Positions 36,069-45,139 of a stretch of DNA of 64,000 bases are shown here, one piece after another; position 1 is the first letter of the stretch; every line of letters begins with the position of its first letter. Below the pieces are notes generated by a model. That model was not told the origin of the DNA. It searched no databases and was given only the letters and a program-made list of their open reading frames with translations. A program made the position numbers and the translations under genes. The DNA lies in the NCBI RefSeq assembly GCF_000379665.1, contig NZ_KB903360.1, forward strand, positions 684,175-748,174. Reading direction: 5' to 3'. The DNA is from Butyricimonas synergistica DSM 23225. GTDB taxonomy: Bacteria > Bacteroidota > Bacteroidia > Bacteroidales > Marinifilaceae.

Positions 36069-37355
36069 TTATCGCGGAAGTTGGTTATACAATTTTTCCA
36101 GGCTTACTTGTGCTTGCAATAGCGTGAGAACCGCCTCCGTGTAGTTCGTTTCGGCTTGCAGGTAATTGTTGTTTGCCTGGGTCAAATCCAAACTGGAAAC
36201 GGCTCCCAGCTCGTATTTTCTCTGGTAGTTCTGCAACACCCGCGTGGCGACGTCGATATTCTCTTTTTGCAAACTGTAATTCTCCATGGCGTTCTTCAAG
36301 TTGAATTTCAATTGCTCGTCCTGCACGTTCAGCTGGTCTTCCAGTAAATCCTTTTGCAAGTAAGTTTGTTCCAGCGTGATTTTTGCCTGTTTCACTTTGG
36401 AATCACGTTGCATGCCCGAGAAGACCGGGATACTCATCGTCAAGCCGGCAGTGTGTTTTGGGCTCATGTCTAGTGCCGGTTTCAAAATCTTGTAGTTGAA
36501 ATTGTATGAACCGGAAATCGTGGGAGCGTAACTCCACTTCTCGATGCCCAGCAACTTCTTGTTCAACTCAGATTGCGTGTTGATTAATTGATAATTCACG
36601 TTATTATTGATATCGAATTTTTCCAAGTACAATCGGCTTGATTTGTCATTCTCGAGGAACACGTCCAATCCGTCCGAGAGCTTTACCGGGGCTCCGGCTT
36701 CCAGCCCGAGTTGAAGGCGCAGCAAGTTGTAGTTTACCGCTACCGTCCTCTCCATCGACAGCAGGCTGTTTTTCAGTTGTCCCACGTTAATGCGGATCTG
36801 GTCCACATCGGTGATTTCAACCGTTCCGGCCTTATACATATTATCCGTGTGTTTGTAGATCTCGTTCATGTTCTCCAGGTTCTGGCGCAAAATCTCTTGC
36901 ATCCGTTCGGTCACGAGTATCGTGTAATACGAGTTATAGATATTCTCGATGATATCCAGTTCCGAGGATTCCACCTGTTGTTCGGACAGGCGCACGGCGA
37001 TCTTGCTGGTTTGCATCCCCAGGATCCACGACCCGCTGAACAGCAATTGTTGCAAACCGACTCCCACGTTGGATTGGTCTTTCATTTTAATCGTTTGCCC
37101 GCCGAAATCCATCTTGTACCCGAAATTCGTGGTGTAGGTCAACGTACCGTTGATCTGTGGCAATCCTTGTGATACGGATTCCCTTACCTTCTGGCGGTAC
37201 GCTTCGATGTTCATCCGCGAGGACTGTAGTTCTTTATTGTGCTTGATAGCAAACTCTACTGCTTGTTGCAGCGAGATCGTTTGCGGGGCTTCTTGGGCGT
37301 GAAGCATCCAAGGCACGATAAGCATTAGTAGGAAGAGTGTCATTCCTTTTTTCAT
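36069..37355 (-). CDS. outer-membrane channel, TolC family
   Basis: 428 residues. Signal peptide to HAQEAPQ near residue 20. Two repeats of the OEP family helices are visible, beginning ISLQQAVEFAIKHNKELQSSRMN and ending AVSSLDLTQANNNYLQAETNYTEAVLTLLQAQVSLEKL. First structural gene of the efflux operon, 36 bp before the adaptor gene. Confidence 0.92.
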   Translation of the reverse strand: MKKGMTLFLLMLIVPWMLHAQEAPQTISLQQAVEFAIKHNKELQSSRMNIEAYRQKVRESVSQGLPQINGTLTYTTNFGYKMDFGGQTIKMKDQSNVGVGLQQLLFSGSWILGMQTSKIAVRLSEQQVESSELDIIENIYNSYYTILVTERMQEILRQNLENMNEIYKHTDNMYKAGTVEITDVDQIRINVGQLKNSLLSMERTVAVNYNLLRLQLGLEAGAPVKLSDGLDVFLENDKSSRLYLEKFDINNNVNYQLINTQSELNKKLLGIEKWSYAPTISGSYNFNYKILKPALDMSPKHTAGLTMSIPVFSGMQRDSKVKQAKITLEQTYLQKDLLEDQLNVQDEQLKFNLKNAMENYSLQKENIDVATRVLQNYQRKYELGAVSSLDLTQANNNYLQAETNYTEAVLTLLQAQVSLEKLYNQLPR

Positions 37356-37453
37356 AGATTATAGATTTTAATTATTTATATTTTCCGGGAAATTCTCACG
37401 CGTTTTTTCTCTCGGTACAAATCTTATACCAAAAAAATCCTCAAAGGGTAAAA

Positions 37454-38089
37454 TTATTCATCTTTCACTTGTTTAGAATTATTTTTTAATCGTTCATACT
37501 CTTTTATGCCTTTTTCAGTGGATATCGCGTAGACAAAATTGGTAAAAATCGTCGTGATGATTACCCGCAGGGGATACTCTATTTGTCCGACGATGTTCGG
37601 GTCTCTCAAGAAATGCAGTTGCTTGCTCAGCAAGTACAATTGCAGTTCTTTATCTATATCCTCCCTGAAATATTTTTGTTTGATGCCGTTTTCCAGCCAT
37701 TTCACCAGGAAATCTTTCGTGACAGCCTCTTCCGCCTCGGCAATCTTTTGGTATACCGCCGGGTGGTATTTCTTCATGTCGAAATAATTGGCGGGTAACC
37801 GGCTTCCCAGGTCGCTGACCATGAAGTCCCTGATTCGTCCCACGATCTCGATGGGATTCAGCCCTTCCAGTTCTTTCGTGTCCGAGGCAACCATCCTCAC
37901 TCGTCTTCTGTATAGCATCACTTGCTCCACCACGTCGTCTTTATTGGCGAATTGTTGATAGAGCGTTTTTTTCGAAATTTTCAAATGATTCGCTATATCA
38001 TCCATGGAGGTGCTTCTCAGCCCGTATCTTAAGAAAAGATCCGAGATGTCCGCTAAAAGCTCCTCGTTTTGATGTATGTTCTCGTCCAT
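37454..38089 (-). CDS. TetR/AcrR family transcriptional regulator
   Basis: 211 residues. N-terminal helix-turn-helix STSMDDIANHLKISKKTLYQQFANKDDVVEQ (residues about 25-56), then a helical ligand-binding domain. It lies 98 bp upstream of the TolC gene on the same strand, so it probably controls the efflux operon and itself. The ligand is unknown. Confidence 0.92.
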   Translation of the reverse strand: MDENIHQNEELLADISDLFLRYGLRSTSMDDIANHLKISKKTLYQQFANKDDVVEQVMLYRRRVRMVASDTKELEGLNPIEIVGRIRDFMVSDLGSRLPANYFDMKKYHPAVYQKIAEAEEAVTKDFLVKWLENGIKQKYFREDIDKELQLYLLSKQLHFLRDPNIVGQIEYPLRVIITTIFTNFVYAISTEKGIKEYERLKNNSKQVKDE

Positions 38090-38151
38090 AGGCGATTAAT
38101 TTTAAACAGTTCGTACGTGGAAACGAAATGAATACAGAACGTTTCCGCAGG

Positions 38152-38159
38152 CAAAAGTA
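38152..38159 (-). promoter_or_regulatory. -7 box upstream of the TetR gene
   Basis: TACTTTTG on the minus strand, 62 bp upstream of the TetR-family start codon, matches TAnnTTTG. No ideal -33. Confidence 0.45.
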
Positions 38160-38252
38160 TACAAATATCGTTCCACTAATACTACGCTCGTGTTAAATTA
38201 TTGTTAAATCACTTGATTGGCACAACTTTTCATGCATTTTAGCATGAATAGA

Positions 38253-38286
38253 CAATTTTCAATTTTCAATTCTCCATTTTCAATTC
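38253..38286. repeat. AATTGAAA-type intergenic repeat, occurrence 3 (inverted)
   Basis: Reads CAATTTTCAATTTTCAATTC with a further partial unit, the reverse complement of the runs at 5118 and 30189. Lies between the TetR gene and dnaG, just upstream of the dnaG promoter box. Confidence 0.55.
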
Positions 38287-38295
38287 CATAATGCC

Positions 38296-38303
38296 TATCT
38301 TTG
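38296..38303 (+). promoter_or_regulatory. -7 box of dnaG
   Basis: TATCTTTG is a full TAnnTTTG match ending only 4 bp before the dnaG ATG at 38308. With usual spacing, transcription would start at or just past the ATG, implying a leaderless or nearly leaderless message. Confidence 0.5.
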
Positions 38304-38307
38304 TCGT

Positions 38308-40236
38308 ATGATTGATCAGGCTACAATACAGAAAATTTTTGATGCAGCGGATATATACGAGGTAGTTTCCGATTTCGTGAGTTTGAAGAAGCGGGGAGTG
38401 AACTATTTAGGCTTATGTCCGTTCCACAACGAGAAGACCGGTTCGTTCACCGTCTCCCCGGCAAAAGGCATTTACAAGTGCTTCGGTTGCGGGAAGGGCG
38501 GCAATGCCGTGAATTTCATCATGGAACACGAGCAGATGTCTTACGTCGAGGCATTGAAATATCTTGCCGAGAAATATCATATTCCCATCGAGGAGAAAGA
38601 ACTCACCCCGGAGCAACGGCGGGAGCAGACGGAGCGGGAAAGTATGCTCATTGTTTCCGCCTACGCCAACGAGTACTTCCAGTACCAGCTCTGGAACACC
38701 GACGAGGGGCGCTCCGTCGGCCTGGGGTACCTTCGCCAGAGGGGGATCAGTGACGAGATGATCCGCAAGTTCGGCTTGGGTTACAATCCCGAGGCGTGGG
38801 GCGCTTTCACCAAGGCGGCACAGGAAAAGGGCTACAAGCAGGAATTCCTCGTGAAAACGGGGCTCTCCATCGAGAACGAGCGGGGACTTTTCGACCGTTT
38901 CCGAGCCCGCGTGATGTTTCCCGTGCAGGACCTTGCCGGGAAGGTTATCGCTTTCGGCGGGCGTACCATGACTGCCGACAAAAAGATCTCGAAATACCTC
39001 AACTCCCCGGAGTCCGAGATATACCACAAGAGCAAAACGCTTTATGGTATCTACTTCGCGAAGAAGTCGATCGTGCAGCAAGACCGCTGTATCCTCGTGG
39101 AGGGATACACCGATGTTATCTCCTTTCATGCCAAGGGTATCGAGAACGTGGTGGCGTCTTCCGGTACCTCCCTTACCATCGAGCAAATCCGCCTGATCCG
39201 CCGCCTGACCCCCAACGTCACGATCATCTATGATGGGGATGCCGCCGGTATCAAAGCTTCTCTCCGCGGGATAGACCTCGTGCTGGAAGAAGGGTTGAAC
39301 GTGCGGGTATTGTTGTTGCCGGACGGGGAAGACCCCGATTCGTTCGCTCGAAGCCACACCACGCGAGATTTGGCGGACTTTATCGCGAACAACGAAACCG
39401 ACTTTATCAACTTCAAAACCAAATTGTTGTTAGGTACTGCCGGTGACGATCCCGTGGAGCGTGCCCGCTTGATCACCGACATCGTGCGAAGTATCGCCAA
39501 GATACCCGACAATATCGTCCGCTCCGTCTACGTGCGGGAAACCGCCCACCAGCTGGACGTGGAGGAACGTGTACTTTATACCGAGATTGCCAAGGTGCGC
39601 CTGAAAAACGAGGAACAAACCTCCAAGCATCCGACTGCCGTCGTTCCCGAGATTTCCGTTGCAACTCCAGCGCGGGGAGCCACTCCCTGCGACCTGGAAG
39701 AGAGCGTGCTGATCCGCTATATGCTGTTGTTCGGCAACAACGAGTTGTACGAGGAAGAACGCAACGGTTTCATGCGTAGTGTTTCCGTGGGTGAATTCAT
39801 CGTCCGTGAACTGGCAGAGGACGATCTCGAACTCTTAAACCCGATTTTCCGTGCCATCCAGACCGAGTACCAGCAGCAATACGAGTCGCCTTCCTTTATC
39901 CCGGCACGCCATTTCATCGCCCACCCGGATATCAAGATCAGTACCGTCGCCGCCAATATCCTGAGCGAGCCCTACGAGTTGAGCAAGATCTGGTACAAGA
40001 TGGATAATTACGTCGAAACCGAGCAAATGAAACTCGCCGAACTTCTCCCGAAAATCCTGGATAATTACAAGATGCGAAGAGTGGAGATGCTTTCGCGGGA
40101 GATTGACAATCGCATCCTCGAGTCGCAAAATAACCCCGATCCCCGGCAGATTATCGACCTTCTCAAGCGCAAAAACACGATCAACGCCATTCGCCGTAAA
40201 CTGAACGAGAAACTCGGGCGCACCGGTATTCATTAA
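38308..40236 (+). CDS. dnaG: DNA primase
   Basis: Makes RNA primers at the replication fork. 642 residues. CHC2 zinc finger at residues 37-65 (CPFHNEKTGSFTVSPAKG ... CFGCGKGG), catalytic N domain, TOPRIM with LVEGYTDVISFHAKG and YDGDAAGIKA, and a C-terminal DnaB-interaction region. Start MIDQATIQKIFDAADIYEVV is canonical. Richer in G+C codons than the island that follows. Confidence 0.97.
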   Translation: MIDQATIQKIFDAADIYEVVSDFVSLKKRGVNYLGLCPFHNEKTGSFTVSPAKGIYKCFGCGKGGNAVNFIMEHEQMSYVEALKYLAEKYHIPIEEKELTPEQRREQTERESMLIVSAYANEYFQYQLWNTDEGRSVGLGYLRQRGISDEMIRKFGLGYNPEAWGAFTKAAQEKGYKQEFLVKTGLSIENERGLFDRFRARVMFPVQDLAGKVIAFGGRTMTADKKISKYLNSPESEIYHKSKTLYGIYFAKKSIVQQDRCILVEGYTDVISFHAKGIENVVASSGTSLTIEQIRLIRRLTPNVTIIYDGDAAGIKASLRGIDLVLEEGLNVRVLLLPDGEDPDSFARSHTTRDLADFIANNETDFINFKTKLLLGTAGDDPVERARLITDIVRSIAKIPDNIVRSVYVRETAHQLDVEERVLYTEIAKVRLKNEEQTSKHPTAVVPEISVATPARGATPCDLEESVLIRYMLLFGNNELYEEERNGFMRSVSVGEFIVRELAEDDLELLNPIFRAIQTEYQQQYESPSFIPARHFIAHPDIKISTVAANILSEPYELSKIWYKMDNYVETEQMKLAELLPKILDNYKMRRVEMLSREIDNRILESQNNPDPRQIIDLLKRKNTINAIRRKLNEKLGRTGIH

Positions 40237-40357
40237 ATCAGTACATTATAGCATTTGATGAGTTCGTGGGGTTTAGGTGGCATGCGACCTGTTGTTCATG
40301 GTGATTTCCATGAGTAGACGGTGGGAAGTCCTGTCTGAATATGGCATTATTTCCGTG

Positions 40358-40494
40358 TGAATTCCGGTTCACTTCCGTCATGAACGCTATATGAACGCTA
40401 TATGAACCCTATACGAACGCTATTATATATAGCGTTCATAAAGGATTTATATAGGGCTATTAAAATATGATAAACGGAAGTAGACCGGAATTCA
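40358..40494. repeat. 137-bp imperfect palindrome with internal 11-bp direct repeats
   Basis: Outer arms of 21 bp (40358-40378 and 40474-40494, beginning TGAATTCCGG on their own strands) match at 19 positions in inverted orientation. Inside are four units at exactly 11 bp: ATGAACGCTAT, ATGAACGCTAT, ATGAACCCTAT and ACGAACGCTAT (40380-40423). These are followed by inverted copies (ATAGCGTTCAT at 40429-40439; ATATAGGGCTAT near 40450). It lies in the 411-bp gap after dnaG; the rest of that gap shows nothing recognisable. Confidence 0.8.
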
Positions 40495-40647
40495 TACCCT
40501 ATTGATATTTTATTAGGATAGATTTTCGGCAGGACATCACACTGTTCTCGGCATGAAGTGTTGGGAAACGGCGATAATGACGAGAAGATGTTGTTGAAAT
40601 AATCCATTTAAAGATGGTCTATGGGGGTGGGTTGGGAACAGGGGATG

Positions 40648-41352
40648 TCACTGTTCGGAGTGGAGGAGGATGTATCCCCCGTTTTGAGCTTTGATTTGTA
40701 GCGAGGGGTCGGTTTCGAGGGCTTTGCGTACCCGGCTGGCGTATTTTTTCAGTTCGGAATCCTTGCCGAGCGAGGCTTTTCCCCAGATGCCCTGGATGAG
40801 ATAATCGCGGGCGGCGATTTCGTCGTTTGGGGCGCAAAGCAATTGCAGGAAGCGGGCGTCGGTCGGTGGCAGTTGAGTCTGTTTTTCCCCGATAATCAAT
40901 ACGCGGGAGGCGCTGTTGTAGGAGGTCACGGGCGAAAGCCGGTAGGAGTGTGGTTGTTTTATCTCTTGGGTGATGCGGTCGCGAAGGTTGTTGAGGTGGC
41001 GTGCCAGTAATTCGGCGTCTTTGTCTTTGCTGAAAAATTCGTCGGCTCCCGCGTCCAGTGCGTCTATCTCGTGTTCCCGGTCGCCGTGCGAGGTGTAGAT
41101 GATCACGTGTGTCTCGGGGGCTTTTGCCCGCACGAGGTGGGTGAGTTCCACCCCGTTGACCTCGGGTAGGTCAAGGTCTAGAAGTAGAATGTTCGGTCGT
41201 TCCCGACGGTAGGCTCTCCAGGCGGCTTTCTCGTCGGGGACGATTTCGACGGAGTAGCCGTGCAGTTCGAGTATTTTTTGCACGAGTTCGGCGGTTCGTT
41301 TGTTATCCTCGGCGTAGAGTACGCGGGTATGGCTTTTCGGTTGGCGTTCCAT
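40648..41352 (-). CDS. OmpR-family response regulator
   Basis: 234 residues. Receiver domain with acidic pocket YAEDN and phospho-acceptor Asp in LLLDLDLPE, Thr in IIYTSHGD and Lys in FFSKDKD. The C-terminal winged helix includes LIQGIWGKASLGKDSELKKYASRVRKAL. It starts 4 bp after the histidine kinase stop, forming an operon transcribed away from the NVEALA operon. OmpR-type regulators bind direct repeats about one helical turn apart; such a repeat (GGTTGCGA, 11 bp apart) lies in the shared upstream region. Confidence 0.93.
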   Translation of the reverse strand: MERQPKSHTRVLYAEDNKRTAELVQKILELHGYSVEIVPDEKAAWRAYRRERPNILLLDLDLPEVNGVELTHLVRAKAPETHVIIYTSHGDREHEIDALDAGADEFFSKDKDAELLARHLNNLRDRITQEIKQPHSYRLSPVTSYNSASRVLIIGEKQTQLPPTDARFLQLLCAPNDEIAARDYLIQGIWGKASLGKDSELKKYASRVRKALETDPSLQIKAQNGGYILLHSEQ

Positions 41353-41356
41353 GGGG

Positions 41357-42706
41357 TTAGTATTTTTGTCTTTTGGTTGTTCTAGGTAGGGTGATGGTGA
41401 AGGTTGTACCGTTGCCGGGAGTGCTGTCGACGTTGATTTTACCCCCGTGGGCGATGATGATTTGGCGGGATTGGTAGAGTCCCAGCCCGTGTCCTTTGGT
41501 TTTCTTGTCGCCCTGGTGCTGTGCCCTGTGGTAGCGCTCGAAGATGTGGCGCAATTCCCGCGAGGGGATTCCTTGGCCGTTGTCTTTTATGGTTATTCGT
41601 GCGTGTTTGTCGTCTGGGGCGGTGCAGGTGATGTCTATTTCCGCTTCTTCGCCCGAGTACTTGAGCGAGTTGTCGATGAGGTTCTGGAACACGGCTTGCA
41701 GGAAATCCGGGTCGCCGGAGATCATTGGGTCGGGGGTGTTGAAATGGAGGCGAATGTGGAACGATTTGCCCGGCGGAGTGTTCCAACGGTCGGGGGCGGT
41801 GACCGTTTCGAGCATCTCTTGCAAGTTGAACGTTTTCGGGGTTAGCACGATGCCGTGGGCATCGGTGGACCGGAGCAGCATCCGGTTGATGGAGTGTAGC
41901 ATGTTGTTCAGTTCCTGCCGGTTTTTTTCCGCCTGTTCGATTTGTTCCTCTTTCGAGAGGTGCGGCAACAGGTAGCACAGGTGTTTTTGGTTCTCCACGG
42001 GATGCTTCAAGTCATGGACGATGCTGTCGATGTATTCTTTTTGGTTTTCCCGTTGCCGTTTCTCGTTGCGGTAATTCAGGTAAAGGTAAATGACGCAGAA
42101 TGCCAGCAAAAGGGAGATGAAGAGGGTGGTGGCGATGGGCCATGCCGCCGTTTGAACGAAGGCGGCAAGCGGGTAGTCGTACGTGGCGTACAGGATGTCG
42201 CGGGTGAGAAATCCCAGCGTGTCGATGTACTCGGGAGTGGCGGGTATTTTGTTCACGGAACGTGGGTAGGAGTCTTTGATGTTGCCCGTGCTGTCGGTGA
42301 GGACGAATTGGAGGGAAGCGGTCCACGTTTGGGTTAAATCGTGGTTTTCTTTGAAATAGTTGGCGAAGTTTTCTAGTGTCCAGCGTTTGGGATCACGAAT
42401 GTCATAATCAGCTTGTCTTGTAATGGTTTGAATATCTTTTTGAGGATCAAGTTTGTAGGCAAAGAAATTTTTGTTAATGAGGAATTTCAGTTCAAGTGTG
42501 TTTGCATTAAAGCTACATATATCATCTTTATTGGCTGCTTTCATGTGGAACACGTAAAGCGTGTTCTTGAGGTTATTATTGCGTGTGTTCTGATAGCGAG
42601 TTTTTTCTTGCTGATAGATATGGTGCAGGTGAATGGCTTGATTGCACAAGAGAAGACAAATGGCGATGGGAATAGTGTATAATATAATTTTGGGCGTATT
42701 GTCCAT
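41357..42706 (-). CDS. sensor histidine kinase
   Basis: 449 residues from ATG 42706 (MDNTPKIILYT). A TTG seven codons upstream overlaps the promoter box and is not used. Two membrane helices, near residues 5-24 and in AWPIATTLFISLLLAFCVIYLY, enclose a periplasmic sensor region of about 165 residues of unknown family; no HAMP. H-box SIVHDLKHPVENQ, N-box FQNLIDNSLKYSGEEAE, G-boxes KDNGQGIP and GHGLGLYQSRQI. Partner of the response regulator 4 bp downstream. Confidence 0.93.
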   Translation of the reverse strand: MDNTPKIILYTIPIAICLLLCNQAIHLHHIYQQEKTRYQNTRNNNLKNTLYVFHMKAANKDDICSFNANTLELKFLINKNFFAYKLDPQKDIQTITRQADYDIRDPKRWTLENFANYFKENHDLTQTWTASLQFVLTDSTGNIKDSYPRSVNKIPATPEYIDTLGFLTRDILYATYDYPLAAFVQTAAWPIATTLFISLLLAFCVIYLYLNYRNEKRQRENQKEYIDSIVHDLKHPVENQKHLCYLLPHLSKEEQIEQAEKNRQELNNMLHSINRMLLRSTDAHGIVLTPKTFNLQEMLETVTAPDRWNTPPGKSFHIRLHFNTPDPMISGDPDFLQAVFQNLIDNSLKYSGEEAEIDITCTAPDDKHARITIKDNGQGIPSRELRHIFERYHRAQHQGDKKTKGHGLGLYQSRQIIIAHGGKINVDSTPGNGTTFTITLPRTTKRQKY

Positions 42707-42724
42707 GACTTCGTCTTTTTTTCG

Positions 42725-42757
42725 CAAAGGTATGCAACTCGCAACCTATTCGCAACC
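42725..42757 (-). promoter_or_regulatory. kinase-operon promoter with GGTTGCGA direct repeats
   Basis: On the minus strand: GGTTGCGA at 42757-42750 and again at 42746-42739 (11 bp apart), a partial GTTGC, then TACCTTTG (42732-42725) 19 bp before the ATG. A TTG inside the first repeat sits 20 bp from the -7 box and may be the -33 element. The same repeat pair occurs at 49033-49051 and single copies at 50264 and 50994. Probable binding site of the adjacent response regulator (inference). Confidence 0.6.
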
Positions 42758-42821
42758 TTTTTTTTCTTTTTTCCCGGGGAAAAGTTAGATTTTTGTGGCA
42801 AGTGAAATTAAATATATCGTT

Positions 42822-43058
42822 ATGTATAAAAAATGGATAAAGATTGGCGGGTTCGTGCTTGTGGTTTCAGGTGCGGTTGTAAACTCGCGGTTGGCGGTAG
42901 GGAAGGATACCGGGAAAATGGAATTGAGTTTGGAACATGTGGAAGCGTTGGCTTCCTCCGAGTCGGGAGGAAATAATGATGATCCTTGTGTGAAGGGGAG
43001 TGGGTATTGTTTGAGAAATGGAATTCAAGTGAAAAATTTGGATTTGGTATGGGAATGA
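42822..43058 (+). CDS. NVEALA-type small exported protein
   Basis: 78 residues from ATG 42822. Hydrophobic N-terminal segment KIGGFVLVVSGAVVNSRLAV, then LSLEHVEALASSESGG, a variant of the NVEALA signature (here HVEALA), and a short C-terminal part with two cysteines (DDPCVKGSGYC). NVEALA proteins are small Bacteroidota precursors of unknown function, usually next to BF3164-type lipoproteins, as here. Its stop overlaps the next start (ATGA). The TAGATTTT box at 42786-42793 is a likely -7 element. Confidence 0.8.
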   Translation: MYKKWIKIGGFVLVVSGAVVNSRLAVGKDTGKMELSLEHVEALASSESGGNNDDPCVKGSGYCLRNGIQVKNLDLVWE

Positions 43059-44104
43059 AACGTGAGTTATTGTATATGTTGGTCGTGGGCATTTTGCTCG
43101 GGTGCTCCGACCGTCGGGAATGGGACGAAGGTATCGATGTGATAAAGAACGAGCGGGTGAAGTCGGAACGGGTGGTGGATTTGTCCCGTGTTGGCGTGGA
43201 TGAGATAAGCGGGTTCGTGAAACGGGGGAATAGGCTGGTCGTGGGAGCCACGTACGCGAAGGAGGGTTTTGCCCGGTGTGTGAATTTGGAAGACCGGGAG
43301 ATAACGAGAAGCGTGTCCGCTTCCGGTGGGATACGTTCGTTAAGTTCTTTTAATTCGTTTGACGGTTCCAGCGTGACGGCTTTGGATTTCAGAACGGGGG
43401 AATTGATAGAAAGTCCGGTTGCGCCGATTGCACGAGGTGAAAGTCCGGAGTCTATAACTCAATTACCCAAGGACAAACAACATCTTAGCGCGGTGAAGGC
43501 GGATGATTTCGTGATTGCCACGGGGCTTTACGAGGAAGGGCGTTATTTGCTTTATTCCCTCGTGGACGGGTCTGCCCGTTATTTTCTCTCTTACCCGGAA
43601 ACCCCGGAGTTTCCCGGTTTGCGGGAAAACACGAAAGCGATGCTTTACGCCAGTAGTGTTTTACGTGTCAGTCCCGACCGGTCCGCTTTCGTGTGCGCGG
43701 ACATGTATAGTGGCGTGATTGATTTTTGCCGTGTCGCGGGTGGGGCTATCGAGCGGGTGAAAACAGTTCGCTTGCATTACCCGAAAGTGAAGATAGCGGA
43801 AGTCCCTTCTTCCCGTGTTGCGTACACTCCGGACAATCGTTTCGGGTTCATGGATGTTGCCGTGACCGGGGACAGGGTGTACGCTCTTTATTCCGGGAAG
43901 ACGTACCGGGTAGACCGGGGACGGGCTTTCGAGTGCCAGACGTTGCTGGTGTATGATTGGGAGGGGAATCTGGTGCGATCGCTTCTTTTGGATGTCGCAT
44001 TGCAAGGGATCACTTATGATGGGGAGGAGGGTGCCGTGTACGGGATTACTTGCGATTTTGAGATGACTTTGGTGAGGTTGGGTGAGAATAATAATTTTAA
44101 ATAA
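43055..44104 (+). CDS. BF3164-type lipoprotein (6-bladed beta-propeller)
   Basis: 349 residues from ATG 43055, overlapping the NVEALA stop by 4 bp; a longer in-frame start at 42986 would run inside that gene. Lipobox VGILLGC near residue 16. The repeated strand pattern (FVKRGNRLVVGAT, VKADDFVIATGLYEEGRYLLYSL, SSVLRVSPDRSAFVCADMYSG, VTGDRVYALYSGKTY) fits TolB-like six-bladed propellers of the BF3164 family. Translational coupling with the NVEALA gene suggests they act together at the envelope. Confidence 0.82.
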   Translation: MKRELLYMLVVGILLGCSDRREWDEGIDVIKNERVKSERVVDLSRVGVDEISGFVKRGNRLVVGATYAKEGFARCVNLEDREITRSVSASGGIRSLSSFNSFDGSSVTALDFRTGELIESPVAPIARGESPESITQLPKDKQHLSAVKADDFVIATGLYEEGRYLLYSLVDGSARYFLSYPETPEFPGLRENTKAMLYASSVLRVSPDRSAFVCADMYSGVIDFCRVAGGAIERVKTVRLHYPKVKIAEVPSSRVAYTPDNRFGFMDVAVTGDRVYALYSGKTYRVDRGRAFECQTLLVYDWEGNLVRSLLLDVALQGITYDGEEGAVYGITCDFEMTLVRLGENNNFK

Positions 44105-44197
44105 GGAGGGAGGTGTGATGATGGAATAGAATATTTTAAAATATAGTTTGGAGAGATAATGTATGATTACAAATTGTTTTTAATTTAATTGGGAAAA

Positions 44198-44597
44198 ATG
44201 AAAAAAAAATAAATTGATATTAGGGATTGTATTGATGTGTTGTTTGTTTTTGATGTCGTTTGCAACACCTCGCTTAAAAGTTCGAAGTTCAGAATCAGGA
44301 GGAAATTGGAAAACTTATTCAACATCTTTGATAAATCCGCCTAATAGTTCTGTTGAACTTAATTTTAGTGGAGGTCAATATGTTCAGTTAACATTGGCGA
44401 ATAATAATATATTAGGCGTTGGTGGAACAGTATCTTGTCATACTACAGCTAAAGATTCTGGGTATTGGCTTTTACCAATGGGGTCTACAACTCAAGAGTA
44501 TGATATGTTTGGTTATGTCCCAATTTGGTGGCGTTTTACAATATCAACAATTTCAGATGCGGCAGTGGTATCTATTACGGCAAAAACAAATTATTAA
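44198..44597 (+). CDS. small exported protein with frameshifting A9 tract after the start codon
   Basis: The ATG at 44198 is followed by nine A and then TAA. With eight A it would read MKKNKLILGIVLMCC, a good signal peptide, joining the open frame from 44214 onward. As written, translation from the ATG stops after four codons; only a weak TTG at 44214 opens the frame. The mature part (about 105 residues, starting TPRLKVRSSESGGNW) is strand-rich with no recognised family. Either a slippage-controlled gene or a homopolymer sequencing error. The protein part is probably real. Confidence 0.55.
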
Positions 44598-44609
44598 ATT
44601 TTTGGAACA

Positions 44610-45062
44610 ATGAAAAATTATCTTTTTAGTATTATTATGATTGTTTGCCTTTGTGGCTGTGGAACGGAAGAGTCGCAAGATTTGATTTCGATCGTAAATG
44701 AAGTGAAAACGGATGGACAACAAGTAAGAAAGTACCTTGATAAGGAAATTTATTTGGATGTAGATGTTCAAGTTCTTTCTTCGGGTATAAATACATTGAG
44801 TAGGTCAGCTGACGAAAATGATGAATTTAATAAAATGAAGGCTGTGCTATACCGGTTTTATAGTCATGTAAAAACAATCGATGGCAAAAATATTTGTTCG
44901 TTGAAAGATGCGCGTGAAATTAATATTTCAGAGAATCTTTTTTCAATATTGCAAAAAAATTTGAAAGCTGGCAATGATTGGGTAGAGAGATGTAAAGAAG
45001 AAGGAAAAGAGGTCGTCGTGATGGAGGTTACAGATGAGTATTTGAATTCTTTATTGAAATAA
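44610..45062 (+). CDS. lipoprotein of unknown function, copy A
   Basis: 150 residues. Lipobox VCLCGC (Cys near 17). The mature part is mostly helical and charged, without a recognised domain. It is nearly identical to the protein at 50419-50871 (most differences fall in the signal peptide), so the gene has been duplicated within the island. It starts 12 bp after the exported protein gene. Confidence 0.75.
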   Translation: MKNYLFSIIMIVCLCGCGTEESQDLISIVNEVKTDGQQVRKYLDKEIYLDVDVQVLSSGINTLSRSADENDEFNKMKAVLYRFYSHVKTIDGKNICSLKDAREINISENLFSILQKNLKAGNDWVERCKEEGKEVVVMEVTDEYLNSLLK

Positions 45063-45139
45063 ATATAAAAGGCGATTTGAATTATATTATTCAAAAGATT
45101 CAAGAAACTTCTTGGATCTTTTGAATTTTTAAAATTAAA

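Noticed and set aside
40398-40607. 69-codon minus-strand frame after dnaG
   Set aside because: It lies across the palindromic element and its composition is that of the repeat, not of a protein.
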